Shown piece by piece: positions 1 to 8,559 of a stretch of DNA of 64,000 nt. The DNA lies in NCBI GenBank assembly GCA_043825615.1, contig JBDRRS010000013.1:201964-265963 (forward strand). The letters run 5' to 3'. The notes under the pieces are model-generated. The model did not search any database. It was not told the origin of the DNA and saw only the letters and a program-made list of their open reading frames with translations. Position 1 is the stretch's first letter. Each line of letters starts with the position of its first letter. This stretch comes from JBDRMV01 sp043825615 (lineage in GTDB: Bacteria; CG03). Made by a program: the position numbers and the translations under genes.

Positions 1-723
1 GGCAGATTAAGGCAAAAGATTGAAACATTCTTTTCAACGAACAGCATAAAAGACATAAGCAGCTATTTTTCAAAAACGGTTCCGAAAAGGCCTTTCGGAA
101 GGGTTCTCTCGCTGGCAAAACAGTTCTTCATTATAAACAGGGCGGCGGTAAGGCCGTCGATATTGACCGAACAGCAGGTGAAAAAGTTGTTTTCCGGAAT
201 CCCGCTGCCCGAAAATTTTTCCTCGCTGAAAATTCCGTTCTGCGCGGTAGCGACCAATATCGGCCGGGGCATTGAAGCGGATTTCAGGAACGGTGATTTG
301 AGAAAAGCGGTTCTCGCATCCGCTTCCATTCAGGGGATATTCCCGCCGGTCAAAATCGACGGGGATTTTTTTCTTGACGGGGGCACTGTCAACAGCGTAC
401 CGATTTCGCCGATAAGGGAATACTGCGACTTCGTGATTGCCTGCGATGTGAGACCTAAAAGGAGGATAATCCCTTCTTTTAAAAAAGGCCTGGATGTCCT
501 TGCCCGTACGGATGCCATTTCTTCGTATCAACTGGTGGATTTGCAGCTTAAACAGGCGGATTTCATTCTTCGTCCGGACGTTTCCGGATTTCACTGGGCG
601 AACTTCAAGAGGTTCGCCGCCTGCGTGGAAAAAGGGGAAAACGAGGCATCCGGAAAGATTGAGTCCCTGCGGAAGCAAATCCGCCGGAAGAAAATAGCCG
701 GTTTTGCGGGGCGGCTCTTTTAA
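1..723 (+). CDS. Patatin-like phospholipase, C-terminal part (5' end outside window)
   Basis: The reading frame is open from base 1, so the gene starts upstream and the nucleophile-elbow GxSxG part is not visible. What remains is the second half of a patatin/RssA-type domain: a segment reading ASASIQGIFPPV followed by the FLDGGTVNSVP block, which carries the Asp of the Ser-Asp dyad (D-G-G motif). The family comprises lipid acyl hydrolases. A basic tail of about 100 residues follows. The stop TAA overlaps the ATG of a repeat-encoded minigene (TAATGG), and rsmG follows 39 bp later on the same strand. Substrate and cellular site cannot be read from this fragment. Confidence 0.85.
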   Translation, partial: GRLRQKIETFFSTNSIKDISSYFSKTVPKRPFGRVLSLAKQFFIINRAAVRPSILTEQQVKKLFSGIPLPENFSSLKIPFCAVATNIGRGIEADFRNGDLRKAVLASASIQGIFPPVKIDGDFFLDGGTVNSVPISPIREYCDFVIACDVRPKRRIIPSFKKGLDVLARTDAISSYQLVDLQLKQADFILRPDVSGFHWANFKRFAACVEKGENEASGKIESLRKQIRRKKIAGFAGRLF

Positions 724-754
724 TGGACGCCACCCTCCCGCCGCCCTGGTAAGG
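723..754 (+). repeat. Dispersed minigene repeat, copy A (short form)
   Basis: This 32-bp copy starts with ATGGACGCCACC, ends with GGTAAGG and lies between the patatin stop and rsmG. It reads as a tiny ORF (MDATLPPPW, stop at 750-752) whose ATG overlaps the upstream TAA. Its final AAGG sits 8 nt before the rsmG ATG, at Shine-Dalgarno distance. Related copies occur at 18434-18500, 25924-25998, 31522-31581 and 38099-38125. Confidence 0.75.
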
Positions 755-762
755 AAAAAGAA

Positions 763-1329
763 ATGAAAATTACCGGCGCTCAAAACATACTTTTGAGACG
801 GTATGTTGAAGAGCTGGAAAAATGGGGGAATTATTTTAATCTTCACTCGTTTGACAGAAAGGCCCTGTGGCAGGAGGCCGTCATAACTTCCGCGCTTTTC
901 CTCGACGAAATCCTTCCGGCTCTTCCGAAAAACAGGTCGGACTTTAAAATCTGCGATGTCGGAACAGGAGCCGGTATTCCCGGGGTCGTCATCAAGGTTC
1001 TTCTGCCCGGGGTTTTTGTAACTCTTGTTGAATCAAATAAAAAAAAGGTCTCGTTTTTAAAGAGTATAGAGGAGAAACTCGGTTTGAAACGGCTGATAAT
1101 CATAAGCGGCGATGTTGCGGAATTTGCGAGGAAAGCGGAAGAATTATATAATGTGGTAACAGCAAGGGCTTTCGGAAAAAAGTTTCTGAAGTATGCCTTC
1201 CGGCTTGCGGCAAAGAACGGCAAAATTCTTTATTATAAAAAGAGTTACAGAGCAGGCAGTTTTTTTAAAGAGCCGGATGAAATTAAAAAATATCCGCAGG
1301 GGCTGATATTGAAGTGGGAAAATGGGTGA
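763..1329 (+). CDS. rsmG: 16S rRNA (guanine527-N7)-methyltransferase RsmG (GidB)
   Basis: RsmG methylates N7 of G527 in 16S rRNA using S-adenosylmethionine. The 188-residue protein is close to the usual length (about 205-240) but on the short side. The SAM-binding motif I reads VGTGAGIPG at about residues 66-74 and is followed by the acidic motif II (LVESNKKKVSFL). The ATG at 763 is preceded by AAGG contributed by the repeat copy just upstream. The end overlaps parA by 8 bp. The order rsmG-parA-parB near the origin is the classical arrangement and supports the assignment. Confidence 0.93.
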   Translation: MKITGAQNILLRRYVEELEKWGNYFNLHSFDRKALWQEAVITSALFLDEILPALPKNRSDFKICDVGTGAGIPGVVIKVLLPGVFVTLVESNKKKVSFLKSIEEKLGLKRLIIISGDVAEFARKAEELYNVVTARAFGKKFLKYAFRLAAKNGKILYYKKSYRAGSFFKEPDEIKKYPQGLILKWENG

Positions 1330-2074
1330 AATAATAGCGGTTGCGAATCAGAAAGGCGGTGTCGGAAAAACGACCACAGCGATAAATCTTTCAACGGCGC
1401 TCAGTTTATCGGGTAAAAAAATCCTGCTGCTGGATATGGACCCTCAGGCGAACTGCACGTCGGGTCTCGGGTACGGAGAAGACGGGAAAACGGTTTACGA
1501 TGTGTTGCTGAATGAAAGCATTGACGGGGCGATTCTCAAAAAAGACGGGCAGCCCGATTTTGTATCCTCTACGAAAGACCTGACCGGAGCGGAAATTGAA
1601 CTCGTCAATTTGGAAAACCGCGAACGGCGGTTGAGCGTGGCATTAAAGAAGGTCAGGGGGGGGTATGATTTTATATTTATTGACTGTCCTCCTTCTCTCG
1701 GCCTTTTAACGGTGAACGCTCTGACAGCCGCCGACAGCGTTCTTATCCCGCTTCAGTGCGAATTTTATGCGCTGGAAGGCCTTGGGAAATTGCTTAACAC
1801 GCTGAAATATGTGAGGGATGCGTTTAACGAGCGCCTCCGCATAAAAGGCGTGGTTCTGACAATGTTCGACAGCAGGCTGAACCTGTCGAACCAGGTTGCG
1901 GACGACATAAGGAGTTTTTTCAGCGACAAACTTTATAAAACGCTGATACCGAGAAACGTCCGCCTGGCCGAAGCGCCGAGCTTCGGGAAGGATATTTTCA
2001 GTTATGATAAAAATTCCGTCGGTTCGGAGCATTACATGGCGCTTGCCATGGAATTTATCAGAAAAAGCATATGA
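1322..2074 (+). CDS. parA: Chromosome partitioning ATPase ParA/Soj
   Basis: This is a deviant Walker-A ATPase of the ParA/MinD family that moves ParB-parS complexes along the nucleoid. The N-terminus shows the KGGVGKTT signature at about residues 10-17, then LLDMDPQANCTSGLG and a Walker B-like FIFIDCPPSLGLLTVNA. At 250 residues it is standard for chromosomal Soj proteins and lacks the N-terminal HTH extension of plasmid type Ia ParA. It overlaps rsmG upstream and shares an ATGA overlap with the next gene. It is unusual that its partner parB is separated from it by a metabolic fusion gene. Confidence 0.95.
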   Translation: MGEIIAVANQKGGVGKTTTAINLSTALSLSGKKILLLDMDPQANCTSGLGYGEDGKTVYDVLLNESIDGAILKKDGQPDFVSSTKDLTGAEIELVNLENRERRLSVALKKVRGGYDFIFIDCPPSLGLLTVNALTAADSVLIPLQCEFYALEGLGKLLNTLKYVRDAFNERLRIKGVVLTMFDSRLNLSNQVADDIRSFFSDKLYKTLIPRNVRLAEAPSFGKDIFSYDKNSVGSEHYMALAMEFIRKSI

Positions 2075-3534
2075 AACCGCACAGAATATATGACTGGAAG
2101 GACTTCAGTGTCGGCAATCTTGTTGCCAGGAAGGGCAAACGAAAAATCAGCGTGGTGATTCCCGCGAAGAACGAGGCGGGCACAATAGGCGCCATCGTTC
2201 GCAGAATACAAAAGACACTGATGCGCCTCGTGGACGAACTGGTCGTGTTGGACGGCGGCTCCTCCGACGGTACAAGAAGAATTGCCCGACATGCCGGAGC
2301 GAAGGTTTTCAAGGATTCTAAAATTCTTCCACGGCTCAGGAATTACGGCGGAAAGGGTAATGCTCTTTACAAAAGCATGTTTGTAACAAGCGGCGACATT
2401 ATCGCTTTTATAGACGGCGATATAAAAAATTTTTCCGAAAGATTCGTTATAGGAATAACAGCGCCGCTTATTCTGAACAAAAAATTAAGTTTTGTGAAGG
2501 CATTTTATGAAAGACCTCTTGTGGAATCGGGTAAAATCAAAAAGGGAGAGGGCGGGAGGGTCACCGAAATTCTGGCGCGGCCTCTCATAAACACTTTTTA
2601 TCCCGAACTTTCGAAAATAAGGCAGCCGCTTTCGGGGGAGTATGCGATTCGCCGCCGTCTTTTAAAGAAGATATCAATCCCGTCGGGTTACGGTGTAGAG
2701 GTTGCTCTTCTTCTTGAGACCGCCCGCCTCGCCGGAGTCGGCAGTATCGCGCAGGTTGACCTCGGGAAGAGGATACACAGAAACCAGCATCTTTCGGCTC
2801 TCGGCCGGATGGGTTTTGAGGTTTTGCAGGCCTTCCTGCATTACGCCGAAGAGCACGGAAAAATCTCTGCCAAAAAAGTTTCCATGGACTATTTCAATAC
2901 AAATGAGTGTAAAAAATACAGAATTTCGCAGCATTTTTTCCCACCCGCCGCGAAAAGTTTCAGAAAAACGGAGATATTTTTCGTGAGGCACGGCGAAACG
3001 GATTGGAACCGCCAGTTGAGGATTCAGTCCCTGAGCGATATTCCTTTGAATAAAACAGGAATAAAACAGTCGCGTGAGGCAGCGAAAAAACTGAAAGACG
3101 AGAAAATCACCGTCGTTTACACATCCCCGCTCAAACGGGCGGAAAAAACAGCGGAAATTATTTCGGCAAATTACGGGCTGTGTCCATTTAAGGATGCCCG
3201 GCTGCTTGAGATAAATCACGGCGACTGGGCGGGACAGAAGGCACCGGCGCTTCGGAAGAGGTATCCCGAACGTTTCAGGAAGTGGATGAAAGAGCCGTGG
3301 AAGCACAGACCTCCCGGGGGCGAGTCATGGGGTCTCTTCAAAAACAGGGTCGGAAATTTTCTTAATGAGATAAAGAAAAAAAACAGAGGAGAAAAAATAC
3401 TGATTGTCGCTCACAAAGAGGTCTGCGCGGTCGGTCTGGCGATTCTGGGAAAAAAGAAGCTTACGGAAATAAATATTTTTTTACGGGATGATATAGGTAA
3501 TTGCCGGATTAAATGCTGGCAGGAGGAAAATTAA
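2071..3534 (+). CDS. Fusion of glucosyl-3-phosphoglycerate synthase-like GT and histidine-phosphatase domain
   Basis: The 487-residue protein has two domains. Residues about 25-290 are a GT-A glycosyltransferase resembling GpgS (GT81): VVIPAKNEAGTIG, ELVVLDGGSSDGT, a DGD metal site near residue 115, GGRVTEILARPL, and QPLSGEYAIRR followed by SGYGVEVALLLE. From about residue 300 a histidine-phosphatase (phosphoglycerate-mutase-like) domain begins with VRHGETDWN and continues with TSPLKRAEKTAEII and a C-terminal VAHKE. In known biology GpgS makes glucosyl-3-phosphoglycerate from an NDP-glucose and 3-phosphoglycerate, and the mycobacterial GpgP that dephosphorylates it is a histidine phosphatase. 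I infer a bifunctional glucosylglycerate enzyme. It has ATGA overlap with parA and abuts parB. Confidence 0.8.
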   Translation: MKPHRIYDWKDFSVGNLVARKGKRKISVVIPAKNEAGTIGAIVRRIQKTLMRLVDELVVLDGGSSDGTRRIARHAGAKVFKDSKILPRLRNYGGKGNALYKSMFVTSGDIIAFIDGDIKNFSERFVIGITAPLILNKKLSFVKAFYERPLVESGKIKKGEGGRVTEILARPLINTFYPELSKIRQPLSGEYAIRRRLLKKISIPSGYGVEVALLLETARLAGVGSIAQVDLGKRIHRNQHLSALGRMGFEVLQAFLHYAEEHGKISAKKVSMDYFNTNECKKYRISQHFFPPAAKSFRKTEIFFVRHGETDWNRQLRIQSLSDIPLNKTGIKQSREAAKKLKDEKITVVYTSPLKRAEKTAEIISANYGLCPFKDARLLEINHGDWAGQKAPALRKRYPERFRKWMKEPWKHRPPGGESWGLFKNRVGNFLNEIKKKNRGEKILIVAHKEVCAVGLAILGKKKLTEINIFLRDDIGNCRIKCWQEEN

Positions 3535-4380
3535 ATGAAAAGGAAAACAGTTTCCGAGTACGCGGGAAGAAAAGTTCTCGGAAGAGGGCTTGAGTCCCTG
3601 ATACCGGTGCGTGAAAAAGGCAGGATTCATTCAATTGACGTTTCAGAGATAAAACCGTCGAAATATCAGGCGAGGAGGAAATTTAATAATGCTTCCATCC
3701 TGTCTCTCGCGCAGACAATAAAGGAAGACGGCCTCATACAGCCTATTATCGTGACGCCCTCCGGCAACGGCTGGAGATTGATTGCGGGCGAAAGGCGTCT
3801 CCGCGCCGCGAAGGCTTCGGGTCTCAAGGAAATTCCCGCAATAATCAGGGATACCGCAGAAGAGAATATTGCGGTTTTGTCGCTTGTTGAAAATCTTCAG
3901 AGAGAGGACCTGATGCCCCTTGACGAAGCGCGGGCTCTTTCCCATCTCATGAAGAAGTTTTCTTTCACTCAGGAGGAGGTTGCCGTAAAAACGGGGAAGA
4001 GCCGTTCGGCGGTTGCGAACACTCTGCGCCTTCTGAAATTTCCGGCTGTTATCGTCAATGCGCTGGAGGACGGAAGCATCACGGAAGGACATGCGAGGGC
4101 TCTCGCGGCCATAAATGACGAGAGGAGAATTAAATATCTAATCACAAAAATCATAAGAGAGCACATCTCCGTCAGGGATGTTGAGCAGACGGCATTTCCC
4201 GTGCGCCAGGCAAAAAAGAGGAGAGGCCCGGCGGAAATTCCGGAATTTGCCGAAAAACTCGAAAGCGCCCTCGGCACAAAAGTTGAAGTTAAGATAAACA
4301 GAAAAAAACAGGGGTTTATTAAGATTTACTTTTTTTCGGGAGAGGAATTAGAGCGAATCACCCACCGGCTTTCGCGGTAG
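3535..4380 (+). CDS. parB: Chromosome partitioning protein ParB/Spo0J
   Basis: ParB binds parS and spreads as a CTP-dependent clamp. The N-terminal region has a ParA-interaction-like start (GRGLESLIP), then the ParB/sulfiredoxin-like nuclease fold with IKPSKYQARRKF and AGERRLRAAKASG. A central HTH follows (FTQEEVAVKTGKSRSAVANTLRLL), and then a basic C-terminal dimerisation part. At 281 residues it is normal length. It begins at the base after the stop of the fusion gene, with AGGAGG 8 bases upstream of the ATG. Its 3' end overlaps a convergent membrane-protein gene by 55 bp. No clear parS 16-mer was seen in the window. Confidence 0.95.
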   Translation: MKRKTVSEYAGRKVLGRGLESLIPVREKGRIHSIDVSEIKPSKYQARRKFNNASILSLAQTIKEDGLIQPIIVTPSGNGWRLIAGERRLRAAKASGLKEIPAIIRDTAEENIAVLSLVENLQREDLMPLDEARALSHLMKKFSFTQEEVAVKTGKSRSAVANTLRLLKFPAVIVNALEDGSITEGHARALAAINDERRIKYLITKIIREHISVRDVEQTAFPVRQAKKRRGPAEIPEFAEKLESALGTKVEVKINRKKQGFIKIYFFSGEELERITHRLSR

Positions 4381-4646
4381 GAGAATACGGCCGAAGAAAT
4401 CGCCCACAGGGCGGAGACCGCAACAATTTCTCCGGAAACATATTCCGCCAGAAGGAAAATCAGCGACAGTGTTGTAATAACAAAAACAATGTGAAAAAGC
4501 CATTTTCTAAATTTCTCTTTAAGTATTGCCTTCCGGTTAAGGCCCAATGCCATTTGAAGACCCACCAGCACCCCGATTAACGGGTTCAATCCCAGCCAGA
4601 AAACAAAAACAACGATTAAAACAAGTGAAATCCCCGCAAAAATCAT
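4326..4646 (-). CDS. Small hydrophobic membrane protein, unknown function
   Basis: This is a 106-residue protein with about three hydrophobic segments: one at the N-terminus (SLVLIVVFVFWLGL running into a second stretch), one around 50-68 (HIVFVITTLSLIFLLAEYV) and one around 72-88. Charged residues between the first and second segments suggest a small integral inner-membrane protein. An AAAGGGG ribosome-binding sequence precedes the ATG and a TATTTTAACAT-like -10 region lies just upstream, which supports a real gene despite the 55-bp tail-to-tail overlap with parB. I do not recognise the family. Confidence 0.55.
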   Translation of the reverse strand: MIFAGISLVLIVVFVFWLGLNPLIGVLVGLQMALGLNRKAILKEKFRKWLFHIVFVITTLSLIFLLAEYVSGEIVAVSALWAISSAVFSYRESRWVIRSNSSPEKK

Positions 4647-4905
4647 TTTTTCCCCTTTATGTTAAAATATCTATTCTACCGAACTCTAACTGCTCGCGGT
4701 TTTGCCCGCAGGGACGCTCACGTAAGCAAGTTCGCTCTGGGTTCGCTTCGGGCATTCTGCAAATCCCTCGCTCACACAGCCCCGCTTGCCAAAAACCGCT
4801 CGCTATATTTTCTCAAAAATTTTACGCAACCTGCATAGAAGTTGCAACGTAAGTTTTAAAAAACAGTTTGCTTTTTTATTATATCAAAATTTGCTAAATT
4901 AAATA
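4647..4905. other. Intergenic region with GC-rich repeat-like core
   Basis: This non-coding stretch separates the leftward membrane-protein gene from lptF. Bases about 4690-4850 are rich in GCGAGC/GCAAGC-type words and unlike the AT-rich flanks. They resemble in style, but not base by base, the insert after the tRNA-Ser gene at 21.5 kb. The last 45 bases are AT-rich and presumably hold the lptF promoter. I see no tRNA or other structured RNA that I can name. Confidence 0.4.
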
Positions 4906-5964
4906 ATGCGGGTTTTCACAAAATATTTTCTTAAAGAGTTTTTTCCCGTCTTTTTTGCATCCGTCCTGATTCTTATAGGGCTTTTTCTTATAAATGACGC
5001 CCTCCAGTTTATCGTTTCTCTTTTTGTAAAAGGAGCGGCACTGCTGGATATTGCCGAAATATTCATTTTGGGAATTCCCTCATCGTTCATTTTTGTCATT
5101 CCCGTCTCGTTCCTTATGGGTTGGGTCGTTTCGGTCAGCCGCCTTGCGGGTGATTCCGAAATACTGGCTCTCCAGTCGTCCGGAATCAATCCGCGAGCCA
5201 TTCTGAAACCGGTTCTCGCAACAGGGTTTATTGTTTCGCTTTTTTTGCTGTATTCAAATTCGGTTCTTTCGCCGAAGAGCAGTCGCAGGATGAACAGCGC
5301 TCTCAGAAAAGTTCTTTCAAAGAACATCCTTCATCTTAAGGAGAAGACATTTTCAACAATAGGCGATTATGTTTTTTTTGTTGCCAGTATCGGAAAAGAC
5401 AGAATGCAGGATATAAGGATTTACAAATTGAAAGAAAACTTTCCGGAAATTCAGATTTTTGCCGCTGCCGGTATTATCAGCGGCGGGCGGGAAGGCATCA
5501 CCGGTCTTGAACTGGAAAAGGGAACGATGCTTTTGAGGGACGCCTCTTCCGCCGGAAAACTTACAACGGTTAAGTTTGACAAGTATTCATTTGCGATTGA
5601 CGCCGAAACGGATTATAAGGAAACGCACAAGATTACGCAGATTGAATCGTCGCAGTTGAAAAAAAGGATAAAGGAATTAAAAACCAGGGGTTTGCCCGCC
5701 GGCATTCTTGAGGCGGAGTATAATATGCGGAATTCTCTTGCTTTCAGCGGTTTTTTCCTCGCGATTTTAGGTGTCATTGCGGGCATAAGGGTTAAATCGC
5801 CCAGGAAAGTTATCGGAATCGGACTCTCGGTTTTTCTGGTTTTCCTGTATTATGCCTGTTTTACTCTTTTTCTCAATCTTTCGGAAAACGGCTGGATTAA
5901 TCCTGCGGCGGCATGCTGGATTCCGAATCTGCTTTGCGCCGCGGGGGCGGTTCTTCTAAGATGA
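4906..5964 (+). CDS. lptF: LPS export permease, LptF/LptG family (first of pair)
   Basis: This is a member of the YjgP/YjgQ family. In LptB2FG these permeases extract lipopolysaccharide from the inner membrane and pass it to LptA/C. The protein has 352 residues, two N-terminal transmembrane helices, the conserved region VSRLAGDSEILALQSSGI, a periplasmic jellyroll-like domain in the middle and about three C-terminal helices. The second gene of the pair follows with an ATGA overlap. I call the first copy LptF by gene order. The assignment to F rather than G is inference. Confidence 0.88.
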   Translation: MRVFTKYFLKEFFPVFFASVLILIGLFLINDALQFIVSLFVKGAALLDIAEIFILGIPSSFIFVIPVSFLMGWVVSVSRLAGDSEILALQSSGINPRAILKPVLATGFIVSLFLLYSNSVLSPKSSRRMNSALRKVLSKNILHLKEKTFSTIGDYVFFVASIGKDRMQDIRIYKLKENFPEIQIFAAAGIISGGREGITGLELEKGTMLLRDASSAGKLTTVKFDKYSFAIDAETDYKETHKITQIESSQLKKRIKELKTRGLPAGILEAEYNMRNSLAFSGFFLAILGVIAGIRVKSPRKVIGIGLSVFLVFLYYACFTLFLNLSENGWINPAAACWIPNLLCAAGAVLLR

Positions 5965-7049
5965 AAATTTTTTCAAAATACATTCTCAGAAATTTTTTCA
6001 AGGTTTTTTTGATTGCAACGGCAGGGTTTCTCCTGCTTTTTATTTTTTCGGGAGTTCTTACGCGGCTGGATATTTTTTCAAGATATCATTCCTCGCTTTT
6101 CAAAATTCTCACGTTCATAGGTCTTAAAACGCCGGGCTGGATTCTCCAGGTTCTGCCTATGTCAATACTGCTTGCGCTGGTCATAACGGTTACGGAACTG
6201 AAAAGGCGGAACGAACTGCTCGCGATCGAAACATCGGGTATTTCCATGCTCAAAATTATAAAACCGTTTATTTTTACGGGGCTTGTGTTTTCTTTTTTCC
6301 TCGGGCTGTTCGACGAGGGTGTGGCCAGAAAGTCCGCAAAAGCGGCGTATGTTTATTATGACACGGCGGTCAAAGGGAAAAAATACCAGCCCGCTTACGG
6401 ACGCTATTTCAACATTATTCTGCAGGGGAAACCAATCTCAGGCGGAAGGGCATTTTATTACATAGGTTTTTTTGATTCGGAGAAAAACTCGGGACAGAAC
6501 TTCTGCGTTGATGTGCATCTTGACAAGGGGCTGAGGCAGGTCTTCGGGAAAAAATTTTTTTACGACGGCGGCTGGGTTTTGACGGACGGTGTTGAAAGGG
6601 AATTGTCGGGTGATTTTGAATTAGAAAAAGAAACCGCTTTTAAGAGAAAGAAATTTTCTTTTCCGCCGGCTCCCGCGGATTTTCTGTTAGCCCGCGCGTC
6701 GTTTGAGGAAATGAGCATGATTCAGCTCGCCGGACACATAAAAAATCTTAAAAGGAGCAGAATCCCGTCCGCGCGCGAAAGGGTAAATTTCCACGCGCGT
6801 TTTTCATCGGCTTTTTCAGCCGTGATTGTTATCATCATAGGTATCCCGTTCGGTTTTTTCTTCAGCCATGTCGGCAGGGTGGCGGCTCTGGTACTGAGCG
6901 TTCTTGTCTGCTTCGTTTACTGGGGCTTCTTTTCGCTCGGAATATCTCTCGGCGAGAGCGGCGCTCTTCCCCCGTTCATCGGCGCCTGGTTTTCAAACAT
7001 TTTATTTACGGGTCTTTCTCTTGCATTTTTAAGGAAAAAACTTGCTTAA
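5961..7049 (+). CDS. lptG: LPS export permease, LptF/LptG family (second of pair)
   Basis: This is the partner permease of the LptB2FG transporter, 362 residues from the ATG at 5961, which overlaps the upstream stop as ATGA. A further in-frame ATG at 5913 exists but lies inside lptF and would add an unlikely hydrophilic extension. The conserved family stretch ITVTELKRRNELLAIETSGIS is near residue 80, the periplasmic domain follows, and the last 90 residues carry three transmembrane helices. Pairing with lptF, lpxK and the Kdo genes in this window shows that the cell makes an LPS-type outer membrane. Confidence 0.9.
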   Translation: MKIFSKYILRNFFKVFLIATAGFLLLFIFSGVLTRLDIFSRYHSSLFKILTFIGLKTPGWILQVLPMSILLALVITVTELKRRNELLAIETSGISMLKIIKPFIFTGLVFSFFLGLFDEGVARKSAKAAYVYYDTAVKGKKYQPAYGRYFNIILQGKPISGGRAFYYIGFFDSEKNSGQNFCVDVHLDKGLRQVFGKKFFYDGGWVLTDGVERELSGDFELEKETAFKRKKFSFPPAPADFLLARASFEEMSMIQLAGHIKNLKRSRIPSARERVNFHARFSSAFSAVIVIIIGIPFGFFFSHVGRVAALVLSVLVCFVYWGFFSLGISLGESGALPPFIGAWFSNILFTGLSLAFLRKKLA

Positions 7050-8559
7050 GCAACTTAATCTCTCAATATCTATTTTCTTAATTTCTATTTCTTCTTCGCT
7101 TTTTGCCGGCGAAGTTCTTCTGAAGTTCAAGGATTTTGTTTCAAAAGACGTTCAACTGCAGATAATTGAACAGTCAAGCGCAACCGTTTCGGGTTTTATA
7201 GAAGAAATATCCGTGTGGAAACTGGAAATACCCGAAAGCGAAACTGCCGATACGGTAATTTCTTTTTTCGAGCGCCTTGAAGAGGTGCTGTACTGCCAGG
7301 AAAATAAACAGAGAAAATTATTTGCGTTTACGCCAAACGACCCGAGTTATTCATCACAGTGGGGATTAACCAAAGCATACGGGATAAATATGGAGGATGC
7401 GTGGGATATTGCGGGAAGTTCCGGTTCAAGTTCCGTTGTTATTGCAGTAATTGACACAGGGATTGACTATAATCATGAGGACTTAAAAAACAAAATGTGG
7501 GACGGTGGCTCGGCGTACCCCAATCACGGATACGATTTTGCCGACAATGATAATGACCCTGAATATGAACGTACCTCCTATCCCTCTGAGGATCATGCCA
7601 CGCACGTTGCCGGCATTGCCGCTGGCGATCTTAATAACGGTATCGGTATTGCCGGGGTTGCGGCAAAATGCAGGATAATGTCGGTAAGGGTTCTTGAATG
7701 GAGCGATTATTGGTCAAATTATACAGGGTCTGATTATGATATCGCTGCCGGGATTTGCTGGGCAGTTACGAACGGCGCAAAAGTTATAAATATGAGTTTG
7801 GGCGGCCCGGAAAAAAACCCGGTTGAAATGGATGCCTGCAAATTTGCTTTTGACAATGATGTTTTTGTCTGCGCTTCTTCGGGAAACGAGGATTCCTCGG
7901 TTGGTTATCCGGCGGCGTTCACCACAGTTTTTGCCGTCGGCGCGGTTGACAATACTTTTACAACGAGCGGCAATAAAGCGTCTTTTTCCAATTATGGAGA
8001 AAAACTTGACGTTGTTGCCCCGGGGGACAATATTTTAAGCACAGTTCCCGGCGACTCTTATGATTGGTTTGATGGAACTTCAATGGCGTGCCCTTTTGTT
8101 GCTGGCCTTGCGGCTCTCGTTTTGTCGGAGAGACCCGACTTCGGGCCGGGCGATGTGGCTGAAATAATCAGAAGAACGGCAAGCAAATATCCTGAAAAGG
8201 ACGAGCAGGTCGGCTACGGTCTGATAAACGCTTCCGCCTGTCTTGCAGCCCTCCATCAGCACATCGCGAACCTCCTGGTGGAGGTTACGCCGTTTCCGAA
8301 CCCGTTCAGGTTGGGGGCGGGAATAAATTTGAAATTCGGTTTCAAAAATAATCCGCAGACATTAAAGATATTTAAAATTTTTGATTTTACGGGGCAGGGG
8401 GTTGCCGAACTCGGCTCCTCCGATTTTTTTCCCGATAACCAGGTCGCCGCGTGGGACGGGAAGAATAAAAACGGGGACAATGTGGCCTCAGGCGTTTATT
8501 TCTATTATGCCGAGACGGATGCCGGAAAATCAAAGGGCAGGTTTGCAGTAATAAAATGA
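7042..8559 (+). CDS. Secreted subtilisin-like serine protease with FlgD-like C-terminal domain
   Basis: This is an S8 family peptidase of 505 residues starting at TTG 7042 behind AAGGA. The N-terminus is a signal peptide (ISIFLISISSSLFAG). The catalytic triad is visible: D138 in AVIDTGID, H188 in HATHVAGIAAG and S347 in GTSMACPFVAG. An inhibitor-like pro-region lies between the signal and about residue 95. The last 90 residues (from VTPFPNPF to GVYFYYAETDAGKSKGRF) match the FlgD-Ig/type-IX-like C-terminal modules seen on exported proteins. It overlaps lptG upstream and the PorV-like gene downstream, so export, processing and outer-membrane biogenesis appear linked. Substrate is unknown. Confidence 0.92.
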   Translation: MLKQLNLSISIFLISISSSLFAGEVLLKFKDFVSKDVQLQIIEQSSATVSGFIEEISVWKLEIPESETADTVISFFERLEEVLYCQENKQRKLFAFTPNDPSYSSQWGLTKAYGINMEDAWDIAGSSGSSSVVIAVIDTGIDYNHEDLKNKMWDGGSAYPNHGYDFADNDNDPEYERTSYPSEDHATHVAGIAAGDLNNGIGIAGVAAKCRIMSVRVLEWSDYWSNYTGSDYDIAAGICWAVTNGAKVINMSLGGPEKNPVEMDACKFAFDNDVFVCASSGNEDSSVGYPAAFTTVFAVGAVDNTFTTSGNKASFSNYGEKLDVVAPGDNILSTVPGDSYDWFDGTSMACPFVAGLAALVLSERPDFGPGDVAEIIRRTASKYPEKDEQVGYGLINASACLAALHQHIANLLVEVTPFPNPFRLGAGINLKFGFKNNPQTLKIFKIFDFTGQGVAELGSSDFFPDNQVAAWDGKNKNGDNVASGVYFYYAETDAGKSKGRFAVIK

